Source of the DNA: CAG-791 sp045130475
GTDB taxonomy: Bacteria; Bacillota; Clostridia; Lachnospirales; Lachnospiraceae
NCBI GenBank assembly: GCA_045130475.1
Contig: JBGUPU010000065.1
Coordinates: 23,172 to 87,171 of the forward strand
Direction: 5' to 3'
Length of the DNA stretch: 64,000 nucleotides
In this document: in pieces, positions 8,239 to 15,557 of the stretch
Layout of the letters: every line of letters begins with the position of its first letter
Numbering within the stretch: position 1 is the stretch's first letter
The notes under the pieces: model-generated
Databases searched by the model: none
What the model saw: the letters and a program-made list of their open reading frames with translations, nothing else
Told to the model about the DNA's origin: nothing
Program-made: the position numbers and the translations under genes

Positions 8239-8808
8239 CGCTTTATCTCCATCGAGGACAACGCGGAACTCCAGATCCGGCACATCGAGAATCTCGTGCG
8301 TCTGGAGGCAAGGAACGCAAATGTGGAGGGATGCCGCCCTGTCAGCATCCGTGACCTCATCCGCTCCGCCCTGCGCATGCGCCCGGACCGGATCATTGTC
8401 GGTGAGGTCCGCGGGAGCGAGGCGATTGATATGATACAGGCGATGAACACCGGACATGACGGATCCCTTTCCACAGGCCACGCAAACAGCGCACAGGATA
8501 TGTTGGCCCGTCTGGAGACCATGATTCTGATGGGCATGGATCTCCCGCTGCCTGCAATCCGGGGACAGCTTGCCTCTGCCATTGATCTGATCATCCATCT
8601 GGGACGCCTTAGGGACCGCAGCAGGAAACTCCTTGAGATCTGTGAGGTCACAGGACTGGAAGACGGAGCTGTGATGACATCTCCCCTTTTCCGGTTCCGT
8701 GAAAACGGCGAAAAAGACGGAAAGATCCTCGGCAGCTGGGAACGTACCGGACAGCTTTTGTCCAGAGACAAACTGGCCATGGCAGGCGTGGAGTGCCCCT
8801 GGGCATAA
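8239..8808 (+). pseudogene. cpaF: cpaF (TadA) secretion ATPase, 3' fragment
   Basis: C-terminal 184 host residues of CpaF after four element-encoded codons following the stop at 8236. Visible family blocks are IEDNAELQIRHIENLV, RDLIRSALRMRPDRIIVGEVRGSEAIDMIQAMNTGHDGSLSTGHANS (Walker B and His box) and LASAIDLIIHLGRLRDRSRK. It has no ribosome site or proper start of its own, so it is probably untranslated while the element is inserted. Joined to the 5' fragment at the CCATCGA core it gives about 419 residues, a normal CpaF length. The 3' end runs into the TadB region. Confidence 0.93.
8245..8255 (+). repeat. right attachment site core (attR)
   Basis: Second copy of the 11-bp core (ATCTCCATCGA). 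CpaF-coding sequence resumes directly after it (GAG GAC AAC GCG GAA). The preceding bases, with two TAACGCT repeats near 8223-8242, belong to the element. Confidence 0.8.
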
Positions 8809-8873
8809 ATGCAGGGCACAAAACAACGGAGCAGGCAGAAGGGATAATACAGAATCCGGAAGAAGGGCAGAAA

Positions 8874-9647
8874 ATGAGACGAAGAGAAAGGACAAGAGAA
8901 CGAAGAGTGAAAGGCAGACACAGGAAGAGCTCTGTCCGGCCGGAAAACCCCGTTTTTCTGCTGGAAGGTGCAGTGCTGATCGGTGTGATCGCCTATCTGT
9001 TTTATGACTCCCCTTTGGCGGCAGTATTTCTGGCTCCGCTCCTGGTTCCCTACTACAGGAGACGGAGCAGAGAGAAGCTGCACCAGGATAAAAAGGAGCT
9101 GTCTGCCCAGTTCCGGGAGGCGCTGGCGGCGGTCATCACAGCTCTGAAAGCGGGATATTCTGCAGAGAACGCATTCATCGAGTGCCTGCAGGAAATGCAG
9201 TTCCAGTTCGGTGAAAAAGCGATGATCACATGTGAAATGAAAAGGATCGGCAAGGGGATAGAGAACAGGATTCCCCTGGAGAAGCTCCTCGCCGAGTTTG
9301 CCGCGAGATGGCAGATCGAGGAGATCAGCGAATTTGCGGAGGTCTTCACGATCGCCCGCAGAAGCGGCGGCGATCTGCCGGAGATCCTGGGAAGGACTGC
9401 AGAAGTGATCCGGGACAGAATGGAAATAGACACGGAGATAGATGTCCTCATGAGCAGCAGGAAGTTTGAGCAGAAAATCATGGAGGGCGTTCCGTTCTTT
9501 ATCATTTTTTATCTAGGGCTGACTACAGAGGGATTCTTTTCTGTTCTTTATCACAATGCAGCAGGTGTGCTATTTATGACAGGCTGTCTTGCCGCGTATC
9601 TGGCGGCAGTCCTGATCTCGGACCGGATCATGGCGATTGAACTTTAG
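8874..9647 (+). CDS. tadB: TadB-like inner-membrane platform protein
   Basis: Type II secretion F-domain protein forming, with TadC, the membrane platform for CpaF. Two hydrophobic segments lie near the N-terminus (FLLEGAVLIGVIAYLFYDS, LAAVFLAPLLVPYY). The GspF-like helical domain follows (LSAQFREALAAVITALKAGYSAENAF, ARRSGGDLPEILGRTAEVIRDRMEIDTEI), with two C-terminal membrane helices. The ATG at 8874 follows GGAAGAAGGG; a GTG at 8793 overlapping cpaF is the alternative. It is distal to the element, so its transcription may be reduced by the insertion and its terminator. Confidence 0.88.
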   Translation: MRRRERTRERRVKGRHRKSSVRPENPVFLLEGAVLIGVIAYLFYDSPLAAVFLAPLLVPYYRRRSREKLHQDKKELSAQFREALAAVITALKAGYSAENAFIECLQEMQFQFGEKAMITCEMKRIGKGIENRIPLEKLLAEFAARWQIEEISEFAEVFTIARRSGGDLPEILGRTAEVIRDRMEIDTEIDVLMSSRKFEQKIMEGVPFFIIFYLGLTTEGFFSVLYHNAAGVLFMTGCLAAYLAAVLISDRIMAIEL

Positions 9648-9705
9648 AAGAACCGCCCTCTGATGAGGGCTGTGTATTTATCAATTTTTCATAGGAGGAT
9701 GCGCA

Positions 9706-11301
9706 GTGGAGAAAGTAATTTCCGGAGTCTACACGGGATCGTATATTTTGTTTCTGTGCGCCTTTGCGGCACTCGCGGTCCTGTCCCTGGGCCAGGACCT
9801 TCCGGCGTATGCGCGGGATCCCCCCTTCCGGAGGCCTTTCAGAAGGATGGCTCAGTGGATGATCAGAAAGCTGGAAGCTTACAGGGACAGGCGCAGGAGG
9901 CGGGGAAAGGACCTGCTGGTCCCGGGAGAGGAGGGCGTGCGGAACGATCTCCGGATCCTGTACCCGTCATTGAAAGCCGGACGGGAGGAGATCCTGTACC
10001 GGATGGACAAGTTTGAACGGCTTCTGCTCCTTCTGTTTGCCGGCGTCCTGCTTGCGGGAGCAATCCATGTCCGGACTTTTTCCTCCGGCCTTCTTCAGGA
10101 GGACGGAAGTGTCCTAAGGGATGATACCGGGGGCGATGACCGGCAGCTCACGGTCGTTGCGCTTCCGGATCCGCCGCAGGAGGAAAAGCGGGGAAAAATA
10201 GAGGACTATGGGACATATACCGTCACCGTCCATGCAAGGCAGCTTACGAAAGAGGAAGCGCAGGAAAAGGCACAGGAGCTTCTGCAGCAGTTTCCGGACA
10301 TCCTTCTGGGAGAAAATGCATCTGCGGAGCAGATCCGGTTCCCGCTGGTCATGCCGGATGCAGCGCAGGTGCAGCCTTTTACCCTTGCCTGGGAGAGCAG
10401 CCGGTATGCAGTCCTGGACACGGACGGAAGCATTTTCAACGAAGACTATTCGCAGGACCAGGCAGAGGAGGTCGAACTGACAGCCCTGCTGACATGCGGA
10501 GACTATCGCTTTCAGAAAAAAATGGACTTTGTGGTCCGCGCTCCTGTCCGCACGGAGCAGGAAATACGGCAGGACGCAGTCGGCAGGGCGCTTCTCAACG
10601 CAGAGAAGGAGAGCGCGGACAAAGAGAGTTTTATGCTGCCGGCTTCTGCCGGAGAAACCGCTGTTTCATGGCGGGAGAATGTCGAGGATGTGAGCGGCGG
10701 CATTCTGATCCTGGGGATTGTGGTCTGTCTTCTGTCATGGTATGCAGCCGACTATCGCCTGCATGAAAAGACACGGGAGAGAAACAGACAGCTCGCGATC
10801 GACTATCCTCAGCTCACGAGCAAAATCGTGCTCTATATGGGGGCGGGGATGAGTGTGCGCAATGTTTTTTACAAATGTGCGGAGGAATATCTGCAGAAGC
10901 GCACAGCACAGAAAAACCGGAAAAGCTCCGGCGGAAAAAAGCCGAGAGGGAAAAACAGGAAGAAGGCAGGACGATGGCTCTATGAAGAAGTGCTGCTGGT
11001 TTGCAATGAGCTGGACAGCGGAGTTCCGGAAGCCGATGCCTACATGCATTTCGGCAGACGGTGTCATCTGCGGCAGTACACAAAGCTGTGTACACTCCTG
11101 GTACAGAATCTTCGAAGGGGAAATGACACACTGCTGCAGGTTCTGCGGGAGGAGGCGGAGAGCTCCTTTGAAGAACGAAAAAATCTGGCCAGGGAGCTGG
11201 GGGAGGAAGCAGGAACCAGGCTCCTCTTCCCGATGATGATCATGCTCGGGGTCACCATGCTGATCATCATGGTGCCGGCTTACTTCAGCTTTTCCATGTG
11301 A
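9706..11301 (+). CDS. tadC: TadC-like platform protein with a large extracytoplasmic insert
   Basis: GTG start with AGGAGGA 6 nt upstream. The protein has 531 residues, well above the roughly 300 usual for TadC. An N-terminal hydrophobic segment and a second near residue 105 (LLLLLFAGVLLAGAIHV) flank a region of about 220 residues that is probably outside the membrane, up to a third helix (GGILILGIVVCLLSWYAA). The GspF-type domain then follows (DYPQLTSKIVLYMGAGMSVR, LCTLLVQNLRRGNDTLLQVL), ending in a hydrophobic LFPMMIMLGVTMLIIMVPAYF. The insert has no recognised domain. Clostridial TadC proteins vary in this loop, so a clade-specific assembly surface is likely. Confidence 0.85.
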   Translation: MEKVISGVYTGSYILFLCAFAALAVLSLGQDLPAYARDPPFRRPFRRMAQWMIRKLEAYRDRRRRRGKDLLVPGEEGVRNDLRILYPSLKAGREEILYRMDKFERLLLLLFAGVLLAGAIHVRTFSSGLLQEDGSVLRDDTGGDDRQLTVVALPDPPQEEKRGKIEDYGTYTVTVHARQLTKEEAQEKAQELLQQFPDILLGENASAEQIRFPLVMPDAAQVQPFTLAWESSRYAVLDTDGSIFNEDYSQDQAEEVELTALLTCGDYRFQKKMDFVVRAPVRTEQEIRQDAVGRALLNAEKESADKESFMLPASAGETAVSWRENVEDVSGGILILGIVVCLLSWYAADYRLHEKTRERNRQLAIDYPQLTSKIVLYMGAGMSVRNVFYKCAEEYLQKRTAQKNRKSSGGKKPRGKNRKKAGRWLYEEVLLVCNELDSGVPEADAYMHFGRRCHLRQYTKLCTLLVQNLRRGNDTLLQVLREEAESSFEERKNLARELGEEAGTRLLFPMMIMLGVTMLIIMVPAYFSFSM

Positions 11302-11354
11302 GCAGATCTCCGGGTCATGGAGAGGAACAACTGACAAGAGCAAAAGGAGGAAAT

Positions 11355-11558
11355 ATGAGAGCAGGAATATGTGATTTCTGGAACGATGAATCCGGAATGG
11401 GCACAGTGGAAATCATATTGATCATAGTGGTCCTGATCGGCCTGGTGATCGTATTCAAAAAGCAGATCAATGATCTTGTGACGAAAATTTTCAAGAAGAT
11501 CACCACAGACAGCAACCAGATCATCGGATGGGAAAAAAGCCGCAGTCCGTTTGTCTGA
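11355..11558 (+). CDS. flp: Flp-type major pilin
   Basis: A 67-residue prepilin with ribosome site AAAGGAGG 4 nt before the ATG. The leader ends DESG and the mature protein begins MGTVE: cleavage after Gly14 would leave Met+1 and the conserved Glu at +5, followed by the hydrophobic helix IILIIVVLIGLVIVF. This is the class III/Flp signature processed by the prepilin peptidase encoded at 14558. It is the expected fibre subunit of the pilus made by the surrounding genes. Confidence 0.92.
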   Translation: MRAGICDFWNDESGMGTVEIILIIVVLIGLVIVFKKQINDLVTKIFKKITTDSNQIIGWEKSRSPFV

Positions 11559-11609
11559 CACAGGGAAAAGGATGCAGAAAAGCCGCAGGTGCGGCGGGGA
11601 GTACAGGAC

Positions 11610-13085
11610 ATGAGAAATTGCCGGAAGACAGATTTGAATCGCTGTACGGACGGATATCTGACTGTCTTTCTGGCATTGACCCTGTCAGTGCTTTTGTCCC
11701 TGATTCTGACATTGGTGGAAGGGGCGAGGATGAATGCAGTCCGCATGCAGACCGAGACCGCGGGAAATATAGCGGTCCGGTCTGTGCTGGGAGAGTTTCA
11801 TCGGGAGCTTCTGCAGCAATACGATCTGTATTTTATTGACGCTTCCTACGGAACAGGAACTGCCTCAAAAGAGAAGGTACAGCAGCATCTGCAGACCTAT
11901 ATGTCTGAAAACCTTGAGACCGGAGGCGCGGATTTCACGGGGACGCACCTGGAGAACCTGACACTGGATGCCGCACGCTTTGCGGCAGATGACCGTGCGA
12001 GAGCCCTCAGAGAGCAGGTGTACGCCTATATGTCGGCAGACCCTGCCGGTATGGTCTTGTCGGAGATCCTGTCAGATGCGGATACCTGGCAGGGACTTCT
12101 CGATGACGGTTCTGTATGGGAGGAACAAAGGGAAGAGGCACGGGAGGATCTCCGCGAGCAGATGCGCCGTGCCAGGGAAGAGGCGCGGGAAAACTACACG
12201 GCGCAAGAGAGGCAGAAAGCGCAGGAAGAAGGAGATAATACTGCGGAAAAAGGGCTTGAAGAGATGGATCAATTCCGTCTGCTCCCGATTCTGAGACAGG
12301 TCTTCGGAGATACATCCGGGATTTCCGCTGCCATTGTGTCCTCTGATGTTCTGTCAAGACGAAGCATCCACTATGGAGATGCACTTCTTTCGTCCAATAC
12401 ACACGGATATCCGCGCGCCGATGAAGCCCTCTTTGACCTGTATATTGCAGAGAAGTGCGGCTGCTATACAGGTCCTCTGGAGAAGGGAAAGATGAAATAT
12501 CAGATAGAGTACATCCTGACAGGCGGGGACTCGGACAGGGACAGTCTGGAGAAGATTGCGGAAAGGCTGCTGCTGATCCGTGAAGCAGCCAACTGCGCCT
12601 ATTTGTTTACAGACCAGTCCCGGATGAGGGAGGCGGAGCTGCTGGCCGCGATCGTTTCGCTTGTCCTGCTCAATCCGGAACTGAAGGAAGTCCTGAAAAC
12701 AGCCCTGCTCTTTGCATGGGCTTATCTGGAATCTGTCCGGGACCTGAAGGCTCTGTTCAACGGAGAACGCGTACCGCTTCTGAAGTCTTCCGAGACATGG
12801 CAGACGTCTCTTCTGGGAATTCTGGCGCCGGAGTCTTCTGTACAGGGCGGAGGCAGTAAGACAGGCCTTTTGTATACAGAGTATCTGCAGGCGCTTTTGT
12901 TTCTGCAAGGCAGCTCTGTGAAAAGTCTTCGCACGATGGATATTATGGAGATGGATATCAGGCAGACGGAGGGAAACGAAAGCTTCCGTATGGACTGGTG
13001 TCTGGATACTTTTTCCATGAAGGCAGATGTGAAAAGCCGCTATGGATACGAATTCGTCCTGACAAAGTGCGAAGGGTACGACTGA
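11610..13085 (+). CDS. DUF5702-type Tad-locus protein
   Basis: About 490 residues. A short basic N-terminus is followed by a hydrophobic pseudopilin-like segment (GYLTVFLALTLSVLLSLILTLVEGARMNAVRMQTETAGNIAVRS), then a long soluble region with a Glu/Arg-rich coiled-coil (EEQREEAREDLREQMRRAREEARE). This layout matches DUF5702 proteins, which sit in clostridial Tad loci in the position of TadG-type minor pilins. It is probably anchored by its N-terminal helix and exposed. ATG 11610 has GGGGAG upstream; a GTG at 11589 is possible. Confidence 0.75.
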   Translation: MRNCRKTDLNRCTDGYLTVFLALTLSVLLSLILTLVEGARMNAVRMQTETAGNIAVRSVLGEFHRELLQQYDLYFIDASYGTGTASKEKVQQHLQTYMSENLETGGADFTGTHLENLTLDAARFAADDRARALREQVYAYMSADPAGMVLSEILSDADTWQGLLDDGSVWEEQREEAREDLREQMRRAREEARENYTAQERQKAQEEGDNTAEKGLEEMDQFRLLPILRQVFGDTSGISAAIVSSDVLSRRSIHYGDALLSSNTHGYPRADEALFDLYIAEKCGCYTGPLEKGKMKYQIEYILTGGDSDRDSLEKIAERLLLIREAANCAYLFTDQSRMREAELLAAIVSLVLLNPELKEVLKTALLFAWAYLESVRDLKALFNGERVPLLKSSETWQTSLLGILAPESSVQGGGSKTGLLYTEYLQALLFLQGSSVKSLRTMDIMEMDIRQTEGNESFRMDWCLDTFSMKADVKSRYGYEFVLTKCEGYD

Positions 13086-13258
13086 GCATAGGTTTAAGCC
13101 CGGACAAACAGGGAAAAAGGTAAAACAAGGAAGAGAAAGCGGCGGAGAAAACGGCGGTGCTTTGCTGCACCGGAACAGGTGTCCTGCAAAAAGCAGCAGG
13201 CAAAGTAATCCGGGCAGCCGTGGAAACTGCCTCCCGCTGCCCGGGAGGTACATAAACA

Positions 13259-14200
13259 GTGAATACAAAGTCTCTCCGGACAGAAAACAGCAGCAGATAT
13301 AAGGTGCAGGAAAACATCGCCGCTTTCTCCGCCAGTATGACCGTGGAAGCAGCTCTGGTACTCCCTCTCTTTCTGTTTTGCATTTGCAATATTATTTTCC
13401 TTCTGGATGTTGTCCGTCTGCAGAGTCGTGTCACTGCTGCACTCCAGCAGACAGGGGATCAGATCTGTGAATATGCCTGGTACAGGGAATATGCTGCCGG
13501 GGGGACAGGAGGAAACGGGGATGCAGGCTCAGGCCGGGAGAGCGGAATCAATATTCCGCAGGCGGCGGGAGATATTCTATCCCTGGCCTTTGTCTCCGGC
13601 AGTGTACGAAATCATCTGGGAACGGAATATATGGACAGCACCTGCCTGCGCGGCGGCAGCAGAGGCATATCCTTCCTGGGGACCAGTATACTTTCGGGAA
13701 ACGACATAGTGGATATACGGGCGGATTATCGGACGAGACCTTTTATCCCTGTTTTGAACGGTCCCGATTTTAAGATCCGCAGCAGGTATTATGGGCATGC
13801 ATGGACCGGCTACCGGATCGGGAGCGGCACTGCAGAGGCAGGAGAAGGAGCCGGAGGAAGGCGCAGCGATCATGTGATCGTTGCAGAAAACGGTGTCGTC
13901 TATCACACGGATCCCGACTGTATCTATCTCAATCCCCGTGTTAGGGAAGTGGATGCCTCTGACCTGGATCATCTCCGCGCAAATGACGGCAGTATCTATC
14001 ACCCATGCGAATACTGCCATCCCGCAAAAAGCGGGAGCGTCTTTATCACGCCGGACGGGGACCGCTATCACAGCTCCCGCAGCTGTTCAAGGCTTATGAG
14101 GACCACCCATGAGGAGACTATGCAGGAGGCCGGCTCGCACCTGCATGCCTGTCCGAAGTGCGGGCATGGCCTCACAGATCCTGATAATTCATCATTTTGA
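13259..14200 (+). CDS. TadE-like minor pilin with paired Cys motifs
   Basis: The N-terminus carries the TadE signature (FSASMTVEAALVLPLFLFCICNIIFLLDVV), a prepilin-type membrane segment with Glu at the usual place. The C-terminal third has two similar blocks: VYHTDPDCIYLNPRVREV with HPCEYC, and YHSSRSCSRLMRTTHEE with HACPKCG. Each pairs a His/Cys with a later CxxC, as in small zinc-binding or disulfide domains found on exported Firmicute proteins. GTG start with GGGAGG 11 nt upstream. Probably a tip or minor subunit. The 170 bp before it hold no feature. Confidence 0.75.
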   Translation: MNTKSLRTENSSRYKVQENIAAFSASMTVEAALVLPLFLFCICNIIFLLDVVRLQSRVTAALQQTGDQICEYAWYREYAAGGTGGNGDAGSGRESGINIPQAAGDILSLAFVSGSVRNHLGTEYMDSTCLRGGSRGISFLGTSILSGNDIVDIRADYRTRPFIPVLNGPDFKIRSRYYGHAWTGYRIGSGTAEAGEGAGGRRSDHVIVAENGVVYHTDPDCIYLNPRVREVDASDLDHLRANDGSIYHPCEYCHPAKSGSVFITPDGDRYHSSRSCSRLMRTTHEETMQEAGSHLHACPKCGHGLTDPDNSSF

Positions 14201-14551
14201 ATAAAGGACAGTATGCGAACAGACAGAGGTAAAAAATAACTATATTTTCGTTATTGAGTGTGATTTTGGGGAAATCTGCTGTAAAAATGTCAAAAATGTG
14301 GATAAGTCTGTGGATAAAGTGGATTATTCAAGCGAAAAAGGCTTAAAAATGCTGAAAAAACTGCTGTTTGCGAAAAGTCGGAAAAAAACTGTACAGAAGG
14401 TGGATAGCGATGCGTGCTATGAATGCGTGCAACAGCCTCAGCTGGATATAGTGTTAAAAAACGTGAAATTCAAAAAGAAGGATTGATCGGTATTTGCCGA
14501 CGGGAAAGACAGAAAACAGAGTACATCTAAATTTGGATCGTGCAGGAGAGG
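14201..14551. other. AT-rich intergenic stretch
   Basis: Between two pilus genes. It contains two DnaA-box-like sites (14297-14317) and an open frame of 62 codons from a GTG at 14298 with no ribosome site, which I do not accept as a gene. A promoter for the distal half of the operon could be here, but no convincing -35/-10 pair was found. Confidence 0.5.
14297..14317 (-). promoter_or_regulatory. two perfect DnaA-box sequences
   Basis: TGTGGATAA occurs at 14297-14305 and 14309-14317, so the complement reads TTATCCACA twice, 12 bp apart. This equals the high-affinity DnaA box. No dnaA, dnaN or other origin gene is nearby, so a DnaA-titration or DnaA-controlled site is more likely than oriC. 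Confidence 0.45.
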
Positions 14552-14557
14552 ATGAAA

Positions 14558-15034
14558 GTGAAAAGCGCTTTTTTAGCATCGGAGGAAAGCTTGCGGCAGA
14601 TAGCATGTACCATATTTCTGGCAGCTTGTGCGGTACAGGATCTCAGAAGGAGGAAGATCAGCGTCAGGCTGTGTGCCTTTGCCGGCTTTATTGCCCTGAT
14701 CCTGAACGCGGGAGAGATCCTGACCGGAAGGTGGGAAATACCGGCTTTTACAGGAGCTCTTCTGCCCGGAGCGCTTCTCCTTGTGCTGGCTCTTTTGTCC
14801 GGCGGCGCGGCAGGAATCGGGGACGGGATCTGTTTTCTCATCGCAGGAGCAATGCTGGGAACGTGGATGACCTGGGCACTGCTGATGTGTGCGCTTGTGC
14901 TTGCAGCTGCCTGCGGCGGGGTTCTGATTCTGTTTCAAAAGGCGGGAAGGAAAACCCGCATGCCGTTTCTGGCATTTGCGGCAGCGGCCTGGGGAGGGAT
15001 TCTGGCAGCACGTATATCGGGACTCAACTGGTAA
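14558..15034 (+). CDS. tadV: prepilin peptidase (A24, TadV/CpaA type)
   Basis: Polytopic aspartic protease that cuts prepilin leaders. Both catalytic aspartates are visible: Asp28 in AVQDLRRRKI and Asp89 in the GxGD motif (GIGDG), separated by hydrophobic helices. The length of about 158 residues fits the compact TadV form lacking the N-methylation domain. The GTG at 14558 has AGGAGA 8 nt upstream; upstream starts (ATG 14552, GTG 14540) are too close to or before it. Its substrates should be the Flp pilin and the TadE-like proteins in this operon. Confidence 0.88.
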   Translation: MKSAFLASEESLRQIACTIFLAACAVQDLRRRKISVRLCAFAGFIALILNAGEILTGRWEIPAFTGALLPGALLLVLALLSGGAAGIGDGICFLIAGAMLGTWMTWALLMCALVLAAACGGVLILFQKAGRKTRMPFLAFAAAAWGGILAARISGLNW

Positions 15035-15066
15035 ACCTGCATGTACAAAAAGAAGGGAGGAGAGAA

Positions 15067-15537
15067 ATGACAGGCGGACAGACAGCAGACAGAGCGGAGG
15101 CGGAGGCATATTTCACTGTGGAGGCTGCGCTGGTCATCCCGATTGTGCTGGGAATCTTAGTGATGGTACTCTATCTCTCTTTTTATTTATATGACAGGTG
15201 TCTGCTGTCACAGGACTGCTATGTGCTGAGCTATCGTCAGAGCATTGAGAAAGGGAAGGAGGACCGTTCCGGGCAAGAAGCGGCCTCTGAACAGTTTGGA
15301 AAGAAACTCTTCATGCTTTCGAGGATAGAAACGGCAGCAGGCGGGGGAAGCACGGTCAGTGTAAAAGCAAATGCGGCAATGGAGCCGCCGCTTTTTGGAC
15401 TGGACTTTTTCAGGGAGCAGAGACACTGGATACTCGGCGTACAGGAGAAAGCGAGGAAAACAGATCCACCCCGGGATTACAGACGTGTCCGCAGGATCCT
15501 GAATCTGACTTCGCGCGCTGCAAATGCAGCAGACTGA
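15067..15537 (+). CDS. tadE: TadE-like minor pilin
   Basis: A 156-residue protein. AYFTVEAALVIPIVLGILVMVLYLSFYLYDRC is the TadE-type prepilin segment with the conserved Glu, followed by a soluble region of about 110 residues. The ribosome site GGGAGGAGA precedes ATG 15067. It is the second TadE-type protein of the operon and lacks the Cys blocks of the first. Likely a minor pilin processed by the adjacent peptidase. Confidence 0.85.
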   Translation: MTGGQTADRAEAEAYFTVEAALVIPIVLGILVMVLYLSFYLYDRCLLSQDCYVLSYRQSIEKGKEDRSGQEAASEQFGKKLFMLSRIETAAGGGSTVSVKANAAMEPPLFGLDFFREQRHWILGVQEKARKTDPPRDYRRVRRILNLTSRAANAAD

Positions 15538-15557
15538 TATGAGAGGATGAAAAAGCA

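Larger units (their letters stand above)
1778..8255. mobile_element. compact integrative element inserted in cpaF (about 6.48 kb)
   Basis: The block is visibly AT-richer than the host flanks and carries only minus-strand genes: integrase, serine recombinase, excisionase-like protein, several short unknowns, a terminase-small-subunit-like HTH protein, and a possible HUH protein. The core CCATCGA occurs at both borders (1771-1777 and 8249-8255), and joining the host sequence across it restores CpaF as VITIEDNAELQIRHIENL. No capsid, tail, portal, lysis, conjugation or drug-resistance gene is seen, so it resembles a minimal phage satellite or mobilisable island more than a prophage. The integrase lies next to the left end, as is usual for tyrosine-recombinase elements. 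Borders are exact to within the 7-bp core. Confidence 0.9.

Noticed and set aside
14298..14486. A 62-codon frame starting with GTG in the AT-rich spacer
   Set aside because: No ribosome site, lysine-rich composition as expected by chance from AT-rich DNA, and its start lies inside the DnaA-box pair.
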